64,000 nt of DNA from Streptomyces lincolnensis (GTDB taxonomy: Bacteria > Actinomycetota > Actinomycetes > Streptomycetales > Streptomycetaceae), in assembly GCF_001685355.1 (NCBI RefSeq), contig NZ_CP016438.1, positions 8,928,001 through 8,992,000 on the forward strand, given 5' to 3'. Below are positions 34,489-42,854 of the stretch, piece after piece; the first letter of the stretch is position 1; every line of letters starts with the position of its first letter. The position numbers and the translations under genes are program-made. The notes beneath the pieces were generated by a model that saw nothing but the letters and a program-made list of their open reading frames with translations, was not told the origin of the DNA and searched no databases.

Positions 34489-35706
34489 GTGGGCACCCAG
34501 TACAACGCGCCGGACGGATGGGCCGGTGTCGTGGACGGAGCGGGACGGGGCGCGCTGGAGGGTGTGCGTATCGCCGACTTCTCCCGGGTTCTCGCGGGCC
34601 CCTACGCCACGATGCTCCTCGCCGACCTCGGCGCCGACGTGGTGAAGGTGGAGCGGCCGGGGACCGGGGACGACACCCGGGCCTGGCACCCGCCCGCGGA
34701 CCACGACGGAACGTCGACGTACTTCCTGAGCGTCAACCGGAACAAGAGGTCCGTCGTCCTGGACCTGACGACCGAGGCGGACCGGGAACAGGCACGTGCC
34801 CTGGCCGCCGAGTCCGACGTGCTGGTGGAGAACTTCCGGCCCGGCACGATGGAACGGCTGGGGCTCGGACATCAGGAGCTCCGTGCCCGGCACCCTGAGC
34901 TGGTCTACTGCTCGATCAGCGGTTTCGGCGGCGGAGCGGGGGCCGCGATCCCCGGATACGACCTGCTCGTGCAGGCCGTCGGCGGCCTGATGAGCGTGAC
35001 CGGAGACGTGCACGGGGAGCCGGTGAAGGCGGGCGTGGCCCTGGTCGACGTGATCACCGGACTGCACGCCTCGCTGGGCATCCTGGCTGCCCTACGGCAC
35101 CGGGACGCCACCGGAGAGGGGCAGCTCGTGGAGGTGAACCTGCTCGGCTCGCTGCTGTCGGCCATGGTCAACCAGGCATCGGCCTTCGCTGTCGCCGGTG
35201 TCGTCCCGGGGCGCATGGGCAACGCCCACCCGAGCATCGCCCCGTACGAGACCTTCCCCACCGCCGACCGTCCGCTCGCCCTCGCGGTGGGCACCGACCG
35301 GCAGTTCGCGGCGCTCGCCGAGGCCGTCGGGGATCCCGGTCTCGCTCTCGACGATCGCTTCCGCACCAACGCCGACCGGGTGGCCCACCGTCCCGAACTC
35401 CGGGACCTCCTGGTCGAGCGGCTCAGCGCCGCAGGCGCCGACCACTGGTCGGCCGTCCTGCTGGCCGCCGGGGTGCCCGCCGGACCGGTCAACACCCTCG
35501 ACGACGCCTTCGCCTTCGCGCGAAAGCTCGGCCTTCCCGGCATCGTCGACATCCCCGCCGCCCCGGCCGACGGAGAAGCGGGCAGGCCCTCCCGCCAGGT
35601 CGCGCACCCCATCGCGCTGAGCGGGACACCCGCGCGGTACCGCCTGCCACCGCCCCGCCTGGGCCAGCACACGGCGGAGATCCTCCACGGCCCTCAACTC
35701 ACCTGA
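34489..35706 (+). CDS. Family III CoA-transferase
   Basis: 405 residues. LEGVRIADFSRVLAGPYATMLLADLGADVVKVERPGTGDDTR is the standard opening. The catalytic Asp region is PGYDLLVQAVGGLMSVTG, followed by VDVITGLHASLGILAALRHRDATGEGQ. It moves CoA between carboxylic acids. The next gene is glutaryl-CoA-dehydrogenase-like, so glutarate activation (as in SUGCT) is a reasonable inference. GTG 34489 has a GGGGAGGG site; ATG 34447 has none. Confidence 0.9.
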   Translation: MGTQYNAPDGWAGVVDGAGRGALEGVRIADFSRVLAGPYATMLLADLGADVVKVERPGTGDDTRAWHPPADHDGTSTYFLSVNRNKRSVVLDLTTEADREQARALAAESDVLVENFRPGTMERLGLGHQELRARHPELVYCSISGFGGGAGAAIPGYDLLVQAVGGLMSVTGDVHGEPVKAGVALVDVITGLHASLGILAALRHRDATGEGQLVEVNLLGSLLSAMVNQASAFAVAGVVPGRMGNAHPSIAPYETFPTADRPLALAVGTDRQFAALAEAVGDPGLALDDRFRTNADRVAHRPELRDLLVERLSAAGADHWSAVLLAAGVPAGPVNTLDDAFAFARKLGLPGIVDIPAAPADGEAGRPSRQVAHPIALSGTPARYRLPPPRLGQHTAEILHGPQLT

Positions 35707-35736
35707 TGTCCCACCCCTGACGACAAGGAGCCCAGC

Positions 35737-36912
35737 ATGAACAGCAAGCCGATGAAGGACCCCCTCGAACTGCTCGACATCGCCTCCGTCCTCACCGACG
35801 AGGAGCGCGAGATCCAGGCCACCGTCGCCAAGTTCCTCGCCGACCGGGTGCGCCCGCATATCGGCGAGTGGTTCGAGAACGCCCACTTCGCCCGCGAACT
35901 CGCGCCGGAACTGGGGAAGTTGGGAGTTCTCGGAATGCACCTCGAAGGCTACGGCTGTGCCGGCACGAACGCGGTCAGCTACGGCCTGGCCTGCCTGGAA
36001 CTGGAAGCGGCCGACTCCGGCTTCCGCAGCTTCGTCTCCGTACAGGGTTCGCTGTCCATGTTCTCCATCTGGAAGTGGGGTTCGGAGGAGCAGAAGCAGG
36101 AGTGGCTGCCCCGGCTCGCCGCCGGTGAGGCGATCGGCTGCTTCGGCCTGACCGAAACCGACTTCGGCAGCAACCCCTCCGGGATGCGCACCAGGGCCGT
36201 CCGCGACGGCGACGACTGGATCCTGAACGGCTCCAAGATGTGGATCACCAACGGCGGCATCGCGGATGTGGCCACCGTCTGGGCGCAGACCGAGGACGGC
36301 ATCCGCGGCTTCCTCGTACCGCGCGGCACGCCGGGCTTCACCACGCAGGACATCAAGCAGAAGATGTCGCTGCGCGCCTCGATCACCTCGGAGCTGTACT
36401 TCGACAACGTACGGCTGCCCGACGCGGCGCGCCTGCCGCTCGCGGAGGGCCTGCGCGGACCGCTGTCCTGCCTCAACGAGGCACGCTTCGGCATCCTGTT
36501 CGGCGCGGTCGGCGCGGCCCGCGACTGCATCCAGACGGCCATCGAGTACGCCGACTCCCGCGTGCAGTTCGACAAGCCGATCAGCGCGTTCCAGCTCACC
36601 CAGAAGAAGCTCGCCGACATGAGCGTGTCCCTCGGCAACGCCGCGCTGCTCGCCCTCCACCTGGGCCGGCTCAAGGACCAGCACCGCATCCGGCCCGAGC
36701 AGATCAGCGTCGGCAAGCTCAACAACGTCCGGGAGGCGATCGCCATCGCCCGCGAGTGCCGCACCGTCCTCGGGGCCAACGGCATCTCCCTGGAGTACTC
36801 GCCGCTGCGCCACGCCAACAACCTGGAGTCCGTGCTCACCTACGAAGGCACCAGCGAGATGCACACGCTGGTCGTCGGTCAGACGATCACCGGATATCCG
36901 GCGTTCCGCTGA
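35737..36912 (+). CDS. Acyl-CoA dehydrogenase of the glutaryl-CoA dehydrogenase type
   Basis: 391 residues. DSGFRSFVSVQGSL contains the Arg that in glutaryl-CoA dehydrogenase binds the second carboxylate. GCFGLTETDFGSNPSGM binds FAD/substrate. The catalytic Glu is in LTYEGTSEMHTLVVGQTITG near the end, at the position used by GCDH. It would convert glutaryl-CoA to crotonyl-CoA and CO2, passing electrons to the ETF encoded next. AAGGAG precedes the ATG, and it lies 30 bp after the CoA-transferase. Confidence 0.9.
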   Translation: MNSKPMKDPLELLDIASVLTDEEREIQATVAKFLADRVRPHIGEWFENAHFARELAPELGKLGVLGMHLEGYGCAGTNAVSYGLACLELEAADSGFRSFVSVQGSLSMFSIWKWGSEEQKQEWLPRLAAGEAIGCFGLTETDFGSNPSGMRTRAVRDGDDWILNGSKMWITNGGIADVATVWAQTEDGIRGFLVPRGTPGFTTQDIKQKMSLRASITSELYFDNVRLPDAARLPLAEGLRGPLSCLNEARFGILFGAVGAARDCIQTAIEYADSRVQFDKPISAFQLTQKKLADMSVSLGNAALLALHLGRLKDQHRIRPEQISVGKLNNVREAIAIARECRTVLGANGISLEYSPLRHANNLESVLTYEGTSEMHTLVVGQTITGYPAFR

Positions 36913-36935
36913 CCACCGGCCGAAGGAATACGCCC

Positions 36936-37718
36936 GTGAACATCGTCGTACTCGTCAAGCAGGTCCCCGACACCAGCGCCGAACGCACCCTGTCCCGGGC
37001 CGACCACCTTCTCGACCGCGAGGACGCCGATCTCGTCCTGGACGAGATCAACGAACGCGCCGCCGAAGAGGCCCTGACGCTGAAGGAGACCGCGGACGCC
37101 CACATCACCGTCGTCTCCATGGGACCCGACTCCGCACTGGATGCCATCCGCAAGGTCCTGGCGATGGGCGCCGACCGCGCCATCCACATCTGCGACGACC
37201 GGCTGCGCGGCGCGGACCTGCTGACCACCGCCACAGTCCTGGCGGCCGCCGTGCGGACGGTGCAGGACGTCGACCTGGTCCTGGCGGGCAACGCGACCAC
37301 CGACGGACAGGCCGGCGCGGTCCCGGCCGTCATCGCCGAACTGCTCGGCCTGCCGCAGCTCACGCAGGTCCGGCAGCTGACCGTGGAGGCGGGACAGGTG
37401 AGCGCCGAGCGCGAGACCGAGAACGGCGAGGCGACGCTGAAGGCGCCACTGCCCGCGCTGGTCAGCGTCACGGAGAAGATCAACGAGCCGCGCTACCCCT
37501 CCTTCAAGGGCATCATGGCCGCCAAGAAGAAGCCGGTGGACACGGTCGACCTCGACGACCTGTTCCCCGGCGCGGACGGCGCCGGGTTCCTCGTGACCCG
37601 CACCCGCGTCGTGGAGGCCGTCCTGCGTCCGCCGCGGTCCGCCGGAATCCGCATCACGGACGACGGCTCGGCAGGCCGACAGCTCGTCGAACATCTCATC
37701 GCCCAGAACCTGGTCTGA
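36936..37718 (+). CDS. etfB: Electron transfer flavoprotein beta subunit
   Basis: 260 residues. MNIVVLVKQVPDTS, DEINERAAEEAL and LAGNATTDGQAGAVPAVIAELLGLPQ are the AMP/FAD-domain signatures. TEKINEPRYPSFKGIMAAKKKPV is the ETF-beta recognition loop that docks on acyl-CoA dehydrogenases. The start is GTG 36936 with GAAGGA upstream. It lies 23 bp after the dehydrogenase, so this ETF copy is probably dedicated to it. Confidence 0.95.
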   Translation: MNIVVLVKQVPDTSAERTLSRADHLLDREDADLVLDEINERAAEEALTLKETADAHITVVSMGPDSALDAIRKVLAMGADRAIHICDDRLRGADLLTTATVLAAAVRTVQDVDLVLAGNATTDGQAGAVPAVIAELLGLPQLTQVRQLTVEAGQVSAERETENGEATLKAPLPALVSVTEKINEPRYPSFKGIMAAKKKPVDTVDLDDLFPGADGAGFLVTRTRVVEAVLRPPRSAGIRITDDGSAGRQLVEHLIAQNLV

Positions 37719-37814
37719 ACCGCCCCGCCCCCTGTCTCGACCGAACAACGCGATCGAACAGCGCGGCCAAGAAGCACGACACGACTAAGAAGCGCGACCA
37801 AGAAGCAGGCACCC

Positions 37815-38780
37815 ATGCCCGATGTCCTCGTCCTCGTCGACCACGACGGGGAACGTGTCCACAAGTCCACCTACGAACTCCTGGCTGCCGCCCGGCGACT
37901 GGGGGACCCGGCCGCCGTCGTCGTGGGAACTCCCGGTACCGCGGCGCGACTCAAGGAATCCCTCGCCCGCCACGGTGCCACCAGCGTCTACGTGGCCGAG
38001 TCGGACGAAGCCGGCGAGTTCCTCGCCACGCCCGCCGTCGACGTCCTGGAACTCGCGGTTCGGGACGCCTGTCCCGCCGCCGTTCTGGTCTCGGCGACGA
38101 CGGACGGCAGGGAGGTGGCGGGGCGCCTCGCCGTGCGGCTGGACGCCGGGCTGCTGATCGACGCGGTCGACCTGGACTCCTCCGGGGTGGTCACCCAGAT
38201 CGTCTTCGGCGGGGCGTACACCGTGCGCTCCGAAGTCACCCACGGCACGCCGGTGATCGCCCTGCGTCCGGGTGCCGTCGAGCCGGAGGAGCACCCGGTC
38301 GCGGCGATGGTACGGGAACTCGTGGTGCCGTCGGTCGACCCGGCGACCTCCGCCCGTATCACCGATCGGCGCGCCTCACCCGCGGGCGACCGTCCCGCGC
38401 TCACCGAGGCGGCCGTCGTCGTCTCCGGAGGGCGCGGTGTCGGAGGAGCGGAGGGCTTCACGGTGGTGGAAGAGCTGGCGGACGCCCTGGGAGGTGCGGT
38501 GGGTGCCTCGCGCGCCGCGGTCGATGCCGGCTACTACCCGCACCGGTTCCAGGTCGGGCAGACCGGCAAGACCGTCTCCCCCCAGCTGTACATCGCGCTG
38601 GGCATCTCCGGGGCCATCCAGCACCTCGCCGGAATGCAGACCTCCAGGACGATCGTCGCGGTCAACAAGGACGCGGAGGCACCCGTCTTCGGCCTCGCCG
38701 ACTACGGCGTGGTGGGCGACCTGTTCGCGGTGGCCCCCCAGCTCACGGAGGAAGTGACCGCCCGCCGCGCAGCCCCCTGA
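37815..38780 (+). CDS. etfA: Electron transfer flavoprotein alpha subunit
   Basis: 321 residues. [29 protein letters not shown] opens domain I. The FAD-binding part has [64 protein letters not shown] and [16 protein letters not shown], all standard. It is last in the operon and is followed by a strong hairpin. Confidence 0.95.
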   Translation: MPDVLVLVDHDGERVHKSTYELLAAARRLGDPAAVVVGTPGTAARLKESLARHGATSVYVAESDEAGEFLATPAVDVLELAVRDACPAAVLVSATTDGREVAGRLAVRLDAGLLIDAVDLDSSGVVTQIVFGGAYTVRSEVTHGTPVIALRPGAVEPEEHPVAAMVRELVVPSVDPATSARITDRRASPAGDRPALTEAAVVVSGGRGVGGAEGFTVVEELADALGGAVGASRAAVDAGYYPHRFQVGQTGKTVSPQLYIALGISGAIQHLAGMQTSRTIVAVNKDAEAPVFGLADYGVVGDLFAVAPQLTEEVTARRAAP

Positions 38781-39087
38781 CGCGCTTCGCGGCCTGAGCG
38801 GTTCGCAGGCCCGGACCGCACCGGCACGCGACTGTCGACCCCCGCTGCATGCGCGTCGGGGGTCGAGCGCTTCCCACGGGGCAGCCAACGGCCCATCACG
38901 GGTTCGGCCTCAGCATCGGCCAGGTCGACGAGGTGCCCTGGGCGCAGACCGACACCAAGGGGGAGGCGCGCGCGGCGCGTGTATGACGTCGGCCGGCGGG
39001 CGAAGGCCGTGCCGGGGCCGGTCGGCGGTAGGCGTACGGCAGCCGTCTGCTCGGCGGCGGCCGTACGCCCCGCTGGAGCGCCGGCCC
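38781..39087. other. Intergenic region between convergent genes
   Basis: Apart from the terminator at 38835-38866 it carries a short plus-strand frame (GLSIGQVDEVPWAQTDTKGEARAARV, about 38901-38980) of no recognisable family. I see no gene here. Confidence 0.5.
38835..38866. terminator. Terminator after the ETF operon
   Basis: TCGACCCCCG (38835-38844) and CGGGGGTCGA (38857-38866), a perfect 10-bp stem with a 12-nt loop, 55 bp after the etfA stop. Confidence 0.75.
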
Positions 39088-39951
39088 TCAGGCTGCCCGG
39101 TAGGTGAAGAACCCCTGTCCCGACTTCCGGCCCAGCAGACCCGATTCGACCATCCGGCGCAGCAACGGGGGAGGGGCGTACAGAGGTTCCCGGTACTCCT
39201 CGTACAGCGCCTCGCCTATCGCCGCCACGGTGTCCAGGCCGATGAGGTCGGCGAGGTGCAGCGGGCCCATGGGGTGGGCGCAGCCGGCGGTCATCCCGGT
39301 GTCGATGTCCTCCGCCGTCGCCGTGCCCGAGCTGACCATCCGGACTGCCGCCAACAGGTAGGGAACCAGCAGGGAGTTCACGACGAAGCCCGCGCGGTCC
39401 TCGGCGACGATGGTCTTCTTGCCCAGGATCTCGCCGGCGAAGGCACGCACGCGCAGTTCCGTGGCCTTCGAGGTGTGCAGTGACGGGATCACCTCGACCA
39501 GCGGCAGGACCGGGACCGGGTTGAAGAAGTGCAGGCCGACCACCGCCTCCGGCCGCCCGGTGGCCGCGGCGAGCCGGGCGATGGGGATCGAGGAGGTGTT
39601 GCTGGCCAGCACGGCAGCAGGGCCGGTGACCTTGTCCAACTGCCGGAACAGCGCCGTCTTGGCCTGCTCGTCCTCTACTGCGGCCTCGATGACCAGGTCC
39701 GCCCCGGACAGGCCGGTGAGATCCGCGGTGACCGAGATCCCGGCCAGGGCACGAGCGCGGTCGTCCGGGGTGATGGCGCCGCGCTTCTCCGCCTTGAGCA
39801 GGGAGTCCGCCACGCCGGCCAGACCGGTACGGGCCCTGTCCTCGGTCACGTCGCACAAGATGACGCGCAGCCCGGCCCGGGCGCAGACCTCGGTGATGCC
39901 CCGGCCCATCTGTCCGGCGCCGACGACGCCCACGCGCTTGATCGATGTCAT
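39088..39951 (-). CDS. 3-hydroxyacyl-CoA (3-hydroxybutyryl-CoA) dehydrogenase
   Basis: 287 residues. The Rossmann start KRVGVVGAGQMGRGITEVCARAG is followed by SNTSSIPIARLAAATGRPEAVVGLHFFNPVPVLPLVEVI, carrying the catalytic Ser and His, and AEDRAGFVVNSLLVPYLL. It oxidises (S)-3-hydroxybutyryl-CoA to acetoacetyl-CoA with NAD(P). That is the last step expected after glutaryl-CoA dehydrogenase and an enoyl-CoA hydratase; no hydratase is in the window. Its upstream region carries the same 33-bp element as the acyl-CoA operon. GGAGGA precedes the ATG. Confidence 0.92.
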   Translation of the reverse strand: MTSIKRVGVVGAGQMGRGITEVCARAGLRVILCDVTEDRARTGLAGVADSLLKAEKRGAITPDDRARALAGISVTADLTGLSGADLVIEAAVEDEQAKTALFRQLDKVTGPAAVLASNTSSIPIARLAAATGRPEAVVGLHFFNPVPVLPLVEVIPSLHTSKATELRVRAFAGEILGKKTIVAEDRAGFVVNSLLVPYLLAAVRMVSSGTATAEDIDTGMTAGCAHPMGPLHLADLIGLDTVAAIGEALYEEYREPLYAPPPLLRRMVESGLLGRKSGQGFFTYRAA

Positions 39952-40012
39952 GTGTTCCTCCGCCTGCCCTCTCCGTCTGGTGCAGTGTCGAGCGTAGGCT
40001 TCGTACACCCCC

Positions 40013-40074
40013 TCTGACCTGCTCAGATGGTGCGTATTCGGCGTACAAACATGCGTCGGTTCGGCGTTGACCGG
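40013..40074 (-). promoter_or_regulatory. Second copy of the conserved acyl-CoA element
   Basis: TCTGACCT at 40013 and the 33-bp block 40042-40074 (ACAAACATGCGTC and CGGCGTTGACCGG) repeat 33845-33906 at identical spacing. It lies upstream of the 3-hydroxyacyl-CoA dehydrogenase gene in opposite orientation relative to the gene, and next to the end of the LysR gene. Confidence 0.65.
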
Positions 40075-40127
40075 ACAGCGGCCGCGATGGGCGTGGGGAG
40101 GCGACCTGTCGGTGGGGCGTCGCCGCT

Positions 40128-41036
40128 TCAGCCGGCAGTGACCGTGGCGGCGGCCGCCTCGCGCAGCCGGCGGATCACAGCACGGACCGCGGGCGAGGTC
40201 TCGCCCCTGCGGTAGGCGCCCACCAGCCGGGTGGTCAGCGGTACGTCCGCCAGCGAACGGTAGGCCACACCCGGGATCTGCACGCGGCGCAGTGAATCGG
40301 GGACCAGGGCGACCGCGAGACCACCGCCCACGAGTGTCAGGGCGGCGATGAAGTCCCGCACCGGGGGAGCGCAGCGCGGGCTGAAGCCCCCCTGCTCCGC
40401 CACCTCCAGGATCTGGTCGCGGCAGCCGTACTCCTCGTCGAAGTGCGGGGCCACGAACTGCTCGTCGCGCAGCTTCGCCGCCGGTATCGCCTCGTACGCC
40501 GCGAGCGGCGCGTCGGCCGGAAGCGCCAGGACGACCTTCTCGGTGAGCAGACAGGTGGCCGTGACGTCGGGCGGGTACTCGGGCCGCCAGCGCAGGAAAC
40601 CGACGTCGATGTCCCCGCAGGCCAGTGCTTCCAGCTGCGCCGGTGTCTCCAACTCGCGTACCTGCACGGTGAGGTGAGTGCCGGGGGCCGCGCAGCGGGT
40701 GAGGACGTCGGTCAGTACTCCGGAGAACGCGGCCGAGGCGACGTACGCGATCTGGGCGTGCCCCAGCTCCCCGCGACCGGCACGGCGGCCCACCGCCTCG
40801 GCCCGGGCGACCTGGGCGAGCGTCAGCCGTGCCTCGTCGAGAAACAGCTGCCCGGCACTGGTCAGTGCCGGGCGGGTGCGTCGTCCGCGGTCGATGAGGC
40901 GGACGCCGAGGTGTGACTCCAGCGCTCTGATCTGGGCGCTGAGGGCCGACGGGGCGAGATGCAGACGGTCCGAGGCCCGCGCGAAGTGCAGTTCCTCCGC
41001 GACGACGACGAACGATTCCAGCCAGCGCAGTTCCAT
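40128..41036 (-). CDS. LysR-family regulator
   Basis: 302 residues. The helix-turn-helix is LRWLESFVVVAEELHFARASDRLHLAPSALSAQIRALESHLGVRLIDR. The effector domain follows with LGHAQIAYVASAAFSGVLTDVLTRC. It starts at ATG 41036 after GGAGGA. LysR proteins usually activate a nearby gene. The adjacent 3-hydroxyacyl-CoA dehydrogenase and the acyl-CoA operon share an upstream element, so they are its likely targets. Confidence 0.92.
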   Translation of the reverse strand: MELRWLESFVVVAEELHFARASDRLHLAPSALSAQIRALESHLGVRLIDRGRRTRPALTSAGQLFLDEARLTLAQVARAEAVGRRAGRGELGHAQIAYVASAAFSGVLTDVLTRCAAPGTHLTVQVRELETPAQLEALACGDIDVGFLRWRPEYPPDVTATCLLTEKVVLALPADAPLAAYEAIPAAKLRDEQFVAPHFDEEYGCRDQILEVAEQGGFSPRCAPPVRDFIAALTLVGGGLAVALVPDSLRRVQIPGVAYRSLADVPLTTRLVGAYRRGETSPAVRAVIRRLREAAAATVTAG

Positions 41037-41058
41037 CGGCTCCTCCGTCCTGCTGGGG

Positions 41059-41102
41059 CACCCCGCGGCGGCGTCAGGGCAGGACAGGGCCGCCGCGGGG
41101 TG
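41059..41102. terminator. Terminator after the enolase-to-dehydrogenase operon
   Basis: CACCCCGCGGCGGC (41059-41072) and its perfect complement (41089-41102), loop 16 nt, just past the minus-strand stop at 41122. Confidence 0.75.
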
Positions 41103-41121
41103 AGTATGGACGATCCGCCGT

Positions 41122-42231
41122 TCAGGGCGTCACGACGTAGTTGCTGAATCCGCCGTCGCTGTCCGTGGCGCGTCCCGAGATCGCCTCGTTGACGTTCGAC
41201 AGGGGGAAGGGCTTGGTGATCAGGTAGGACAGGTCCAGGGCTCCGGTGGCCACCATGTCGGCGACTTCCTGGCCCTGCGCGGTGGTGAACCAGTTGGAGC
41301 CGATCAGCTGGACCTGCTCGTCCATGAGCCACTTCACGTCCACGGGCAACCGGTCGGACACGCCACCGACGTTGACCACCTTGCCGCCCCGGCGGACGCC
41401 CTGCATCGAGTCGAGCATCGTCTCGACCGGCGCCTTGGCCCCCAGGGCGCTGATGACGAAGTCCGCTCCCTCGCCGCCGGTGCGGGACTTGGCCCATGCG
41501 CCGGTGGAGCCCTCGCCCAGTCGCATGACCTCGATGCGGTCCGGGGCGAGTTCCTTGACGCGCTTGAGCAACTCCTCGTTGCGGCCGGTTCCGAGGACCT
41601 TGGAGACACCCGAGGCCAGTGCGAGGAGGGTGGAGGCGACGCCGAGGGTGCCGGTGATGCCGTCGATCAGCGCGACCTGGCCGGGGCCGGCGGCGGCGTG
41701 CTTGAGGGCTCCGTAGGAGGTGCCGATGTAGCCGAGCTTGCCGGCCTGCTCGAACGTCATGGTGTCGGGGATGTTGACGATCGAGTGCTGCGGGGCGGTC
41801 ATGTACTCGCAGAACCCGCCGTAGGGGTAGAGATCGAAGATCCGCTGCCCGTCACGGGAGGTGCTGAAGTAGCCGTTCAGGGTGAAGTAGCGGCACCGGC
41901 TCAGCTCGCCGCCGCGGCAGACCTGGCAGCTGCCGCAGGAGCGCAGAGGGCTCACGTAGACCCGGTCGCCGGGCTTGGTGCTGAGCACCGCCTCGCCGAC
42001 CGCCTCGACCACACCCGCGGGGTCCAGACCGAAGATCGCGGGGAGCTTGGGCAGCGGCTGGTGCGGGTACCAGGTGGGCCAGTTGTTGATCACGTTGGCC
42101 ATGTTCGGCACGATCCCGCACGCCTTGACCCGCACCAGTACGTCGGTCGGCCGTGGGGTGGGAACGTCGATCGTGTCCACGGACATCGGCTCACCGAGGG
42201 CGTGCAGTCGTGCAGCGAGCATTTTCGCCAT
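41122..42231 (-). CDS. Zinc-type medium-chain alcohol dehydrogenase
   Basis: 369 residues. The structural zinc site is CGSCQVCRGGELSRC. The catalytic Cys is in RVKACGIVPNMANV, but the usual G-H-E is GLDPAG, so the catalytic zinc may be lost or differently bound. The cofactor fold has GQVALIDGITGTLGVASTLLALASGVSKVLGTGRNEE. It is the last gene of the LacI-controlled operon and probably oxidises or reduces an intermediate of the unknown pathway. The ribosome site lies in a small hairpin (42235-42248, AATAC/GTATT). Confidence 0.88.
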   Translation of the reverse strand: MAKMLAARLHALGEPMSVDTIDVPTPRPTDVLVRVKACGIVPNMANVINNWPTWYPHQPLPKLPAIFGLDPAGVVEAVGEAVLSTKPGDRVYVSPLRSCGSCQVCRGGELSRCRYFTLNGYFSTSRDGQRIFDLYPYGGFCEYMTAPQHSIVNIPDTMTFEQAGKLGYIGTSYGALKHAAAGPGQVALIDGITGTLGVASTLLALASGVSKVLGTGRNEELLKRVKELAPDRIEVMRLGEGSTGAWAKSRTGGEGADFVISALGAKAPVETMLDSMQGVRRGGKVVNVGGVSDRLPVDVKWLMDEQVQLIGSNWFTTAQGQEVADMVATGALDLSYLITKPFPLSNVNEAISGRATDSDGGFSNYVVTP

Positions 42232-42271
42232 TGAAATACTCCGGTATTGATGGGCGGTACGGTGCCGAGAA

Positions 42272-42823
42272 CTAAGAATTCGGGAACGGGTTCGGGTAAT
42301 TGTCCTCAAGGTCGATGTCCAGCAGGCCCATGATGCGAACGCCGGAGTTGTACCAGGCGATGGACAACGACAGTTCGACCATCTGCCGGTCCGTCAGATA
42401 GGCGGCGGCAGCACGCCAGGTCTCCTGCGAGACCTCGACCTGGAGTGTCGACTCCTTGGCGAGGCGCATGATCGCCTTCTCCGTCGAGTCGAACAGGTGG
42501 GACGACTCGAAGTCGGCCACCGCCGCGAGCTGTTCCTCGGTCAGCCCGGCCTTGAGTCCGTGCGACTGGTGGTGCGCGACCTCGTACGAGGACCGGGTCG
42601 CGTGCCCCACCGTCAGGATCGCCAGCTCGCGCAGCTTGGGACTGAGGTCGGCGGCCCGCAGCGAGTTGGCATAGGTCAGGAAGGCGTCCAGCTGGGCCGG
42701 TGCGTTGGCCAGCGCGAGGAAGATGTTCGCCGTCGGCACCTTGCGCTCGGCTTCCAGCCGGTCGTACAGGGGCTTGTGCGACTCTTTCGCGTCCTCGCGG
42801 CGCAGATAGGGAACTCGTGTCAT
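42272..42823 (-). CDS. AhpD/carboxymuconolactone-decarboxylase-fold protein
   Basis: 183 residues, all helical. LSPKLRELAILTVGHATRSSYEVAHHQSHGLKAGLTEEQLAAV is the CMD core. The Cys-x-x-Cys of peroxidase-type AhpD is missing (ATRSSYEVAHH), as in the decarboxylase-like branch. It lies between the ADH and dioxygenase genes in the operon. A decarboxylase or isomerase role on a ring-cleavage product is possible; the reaction is not known. Confidence 0.82.
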   Translation of the reverse strand: MTRVPYLRREDAKESHKPLYDRLEAERKVPTANIFLALANAPAQLDAFLTYANSLRAADLSPKLRELAILTVGHATRSSYEVAHHQSHGLKAGLTEEQLAAVADFESSHLFDSTEKAIMRLAKESTLQVEVSQETWRAAAAYLTDRQMVELSLSIAWYNSGVRIMGLLDIDLEDNYPNPFPNS

Positions 42824-42854
42824 GGCGTCTCCTTGGGGACGGACATACGAACGG

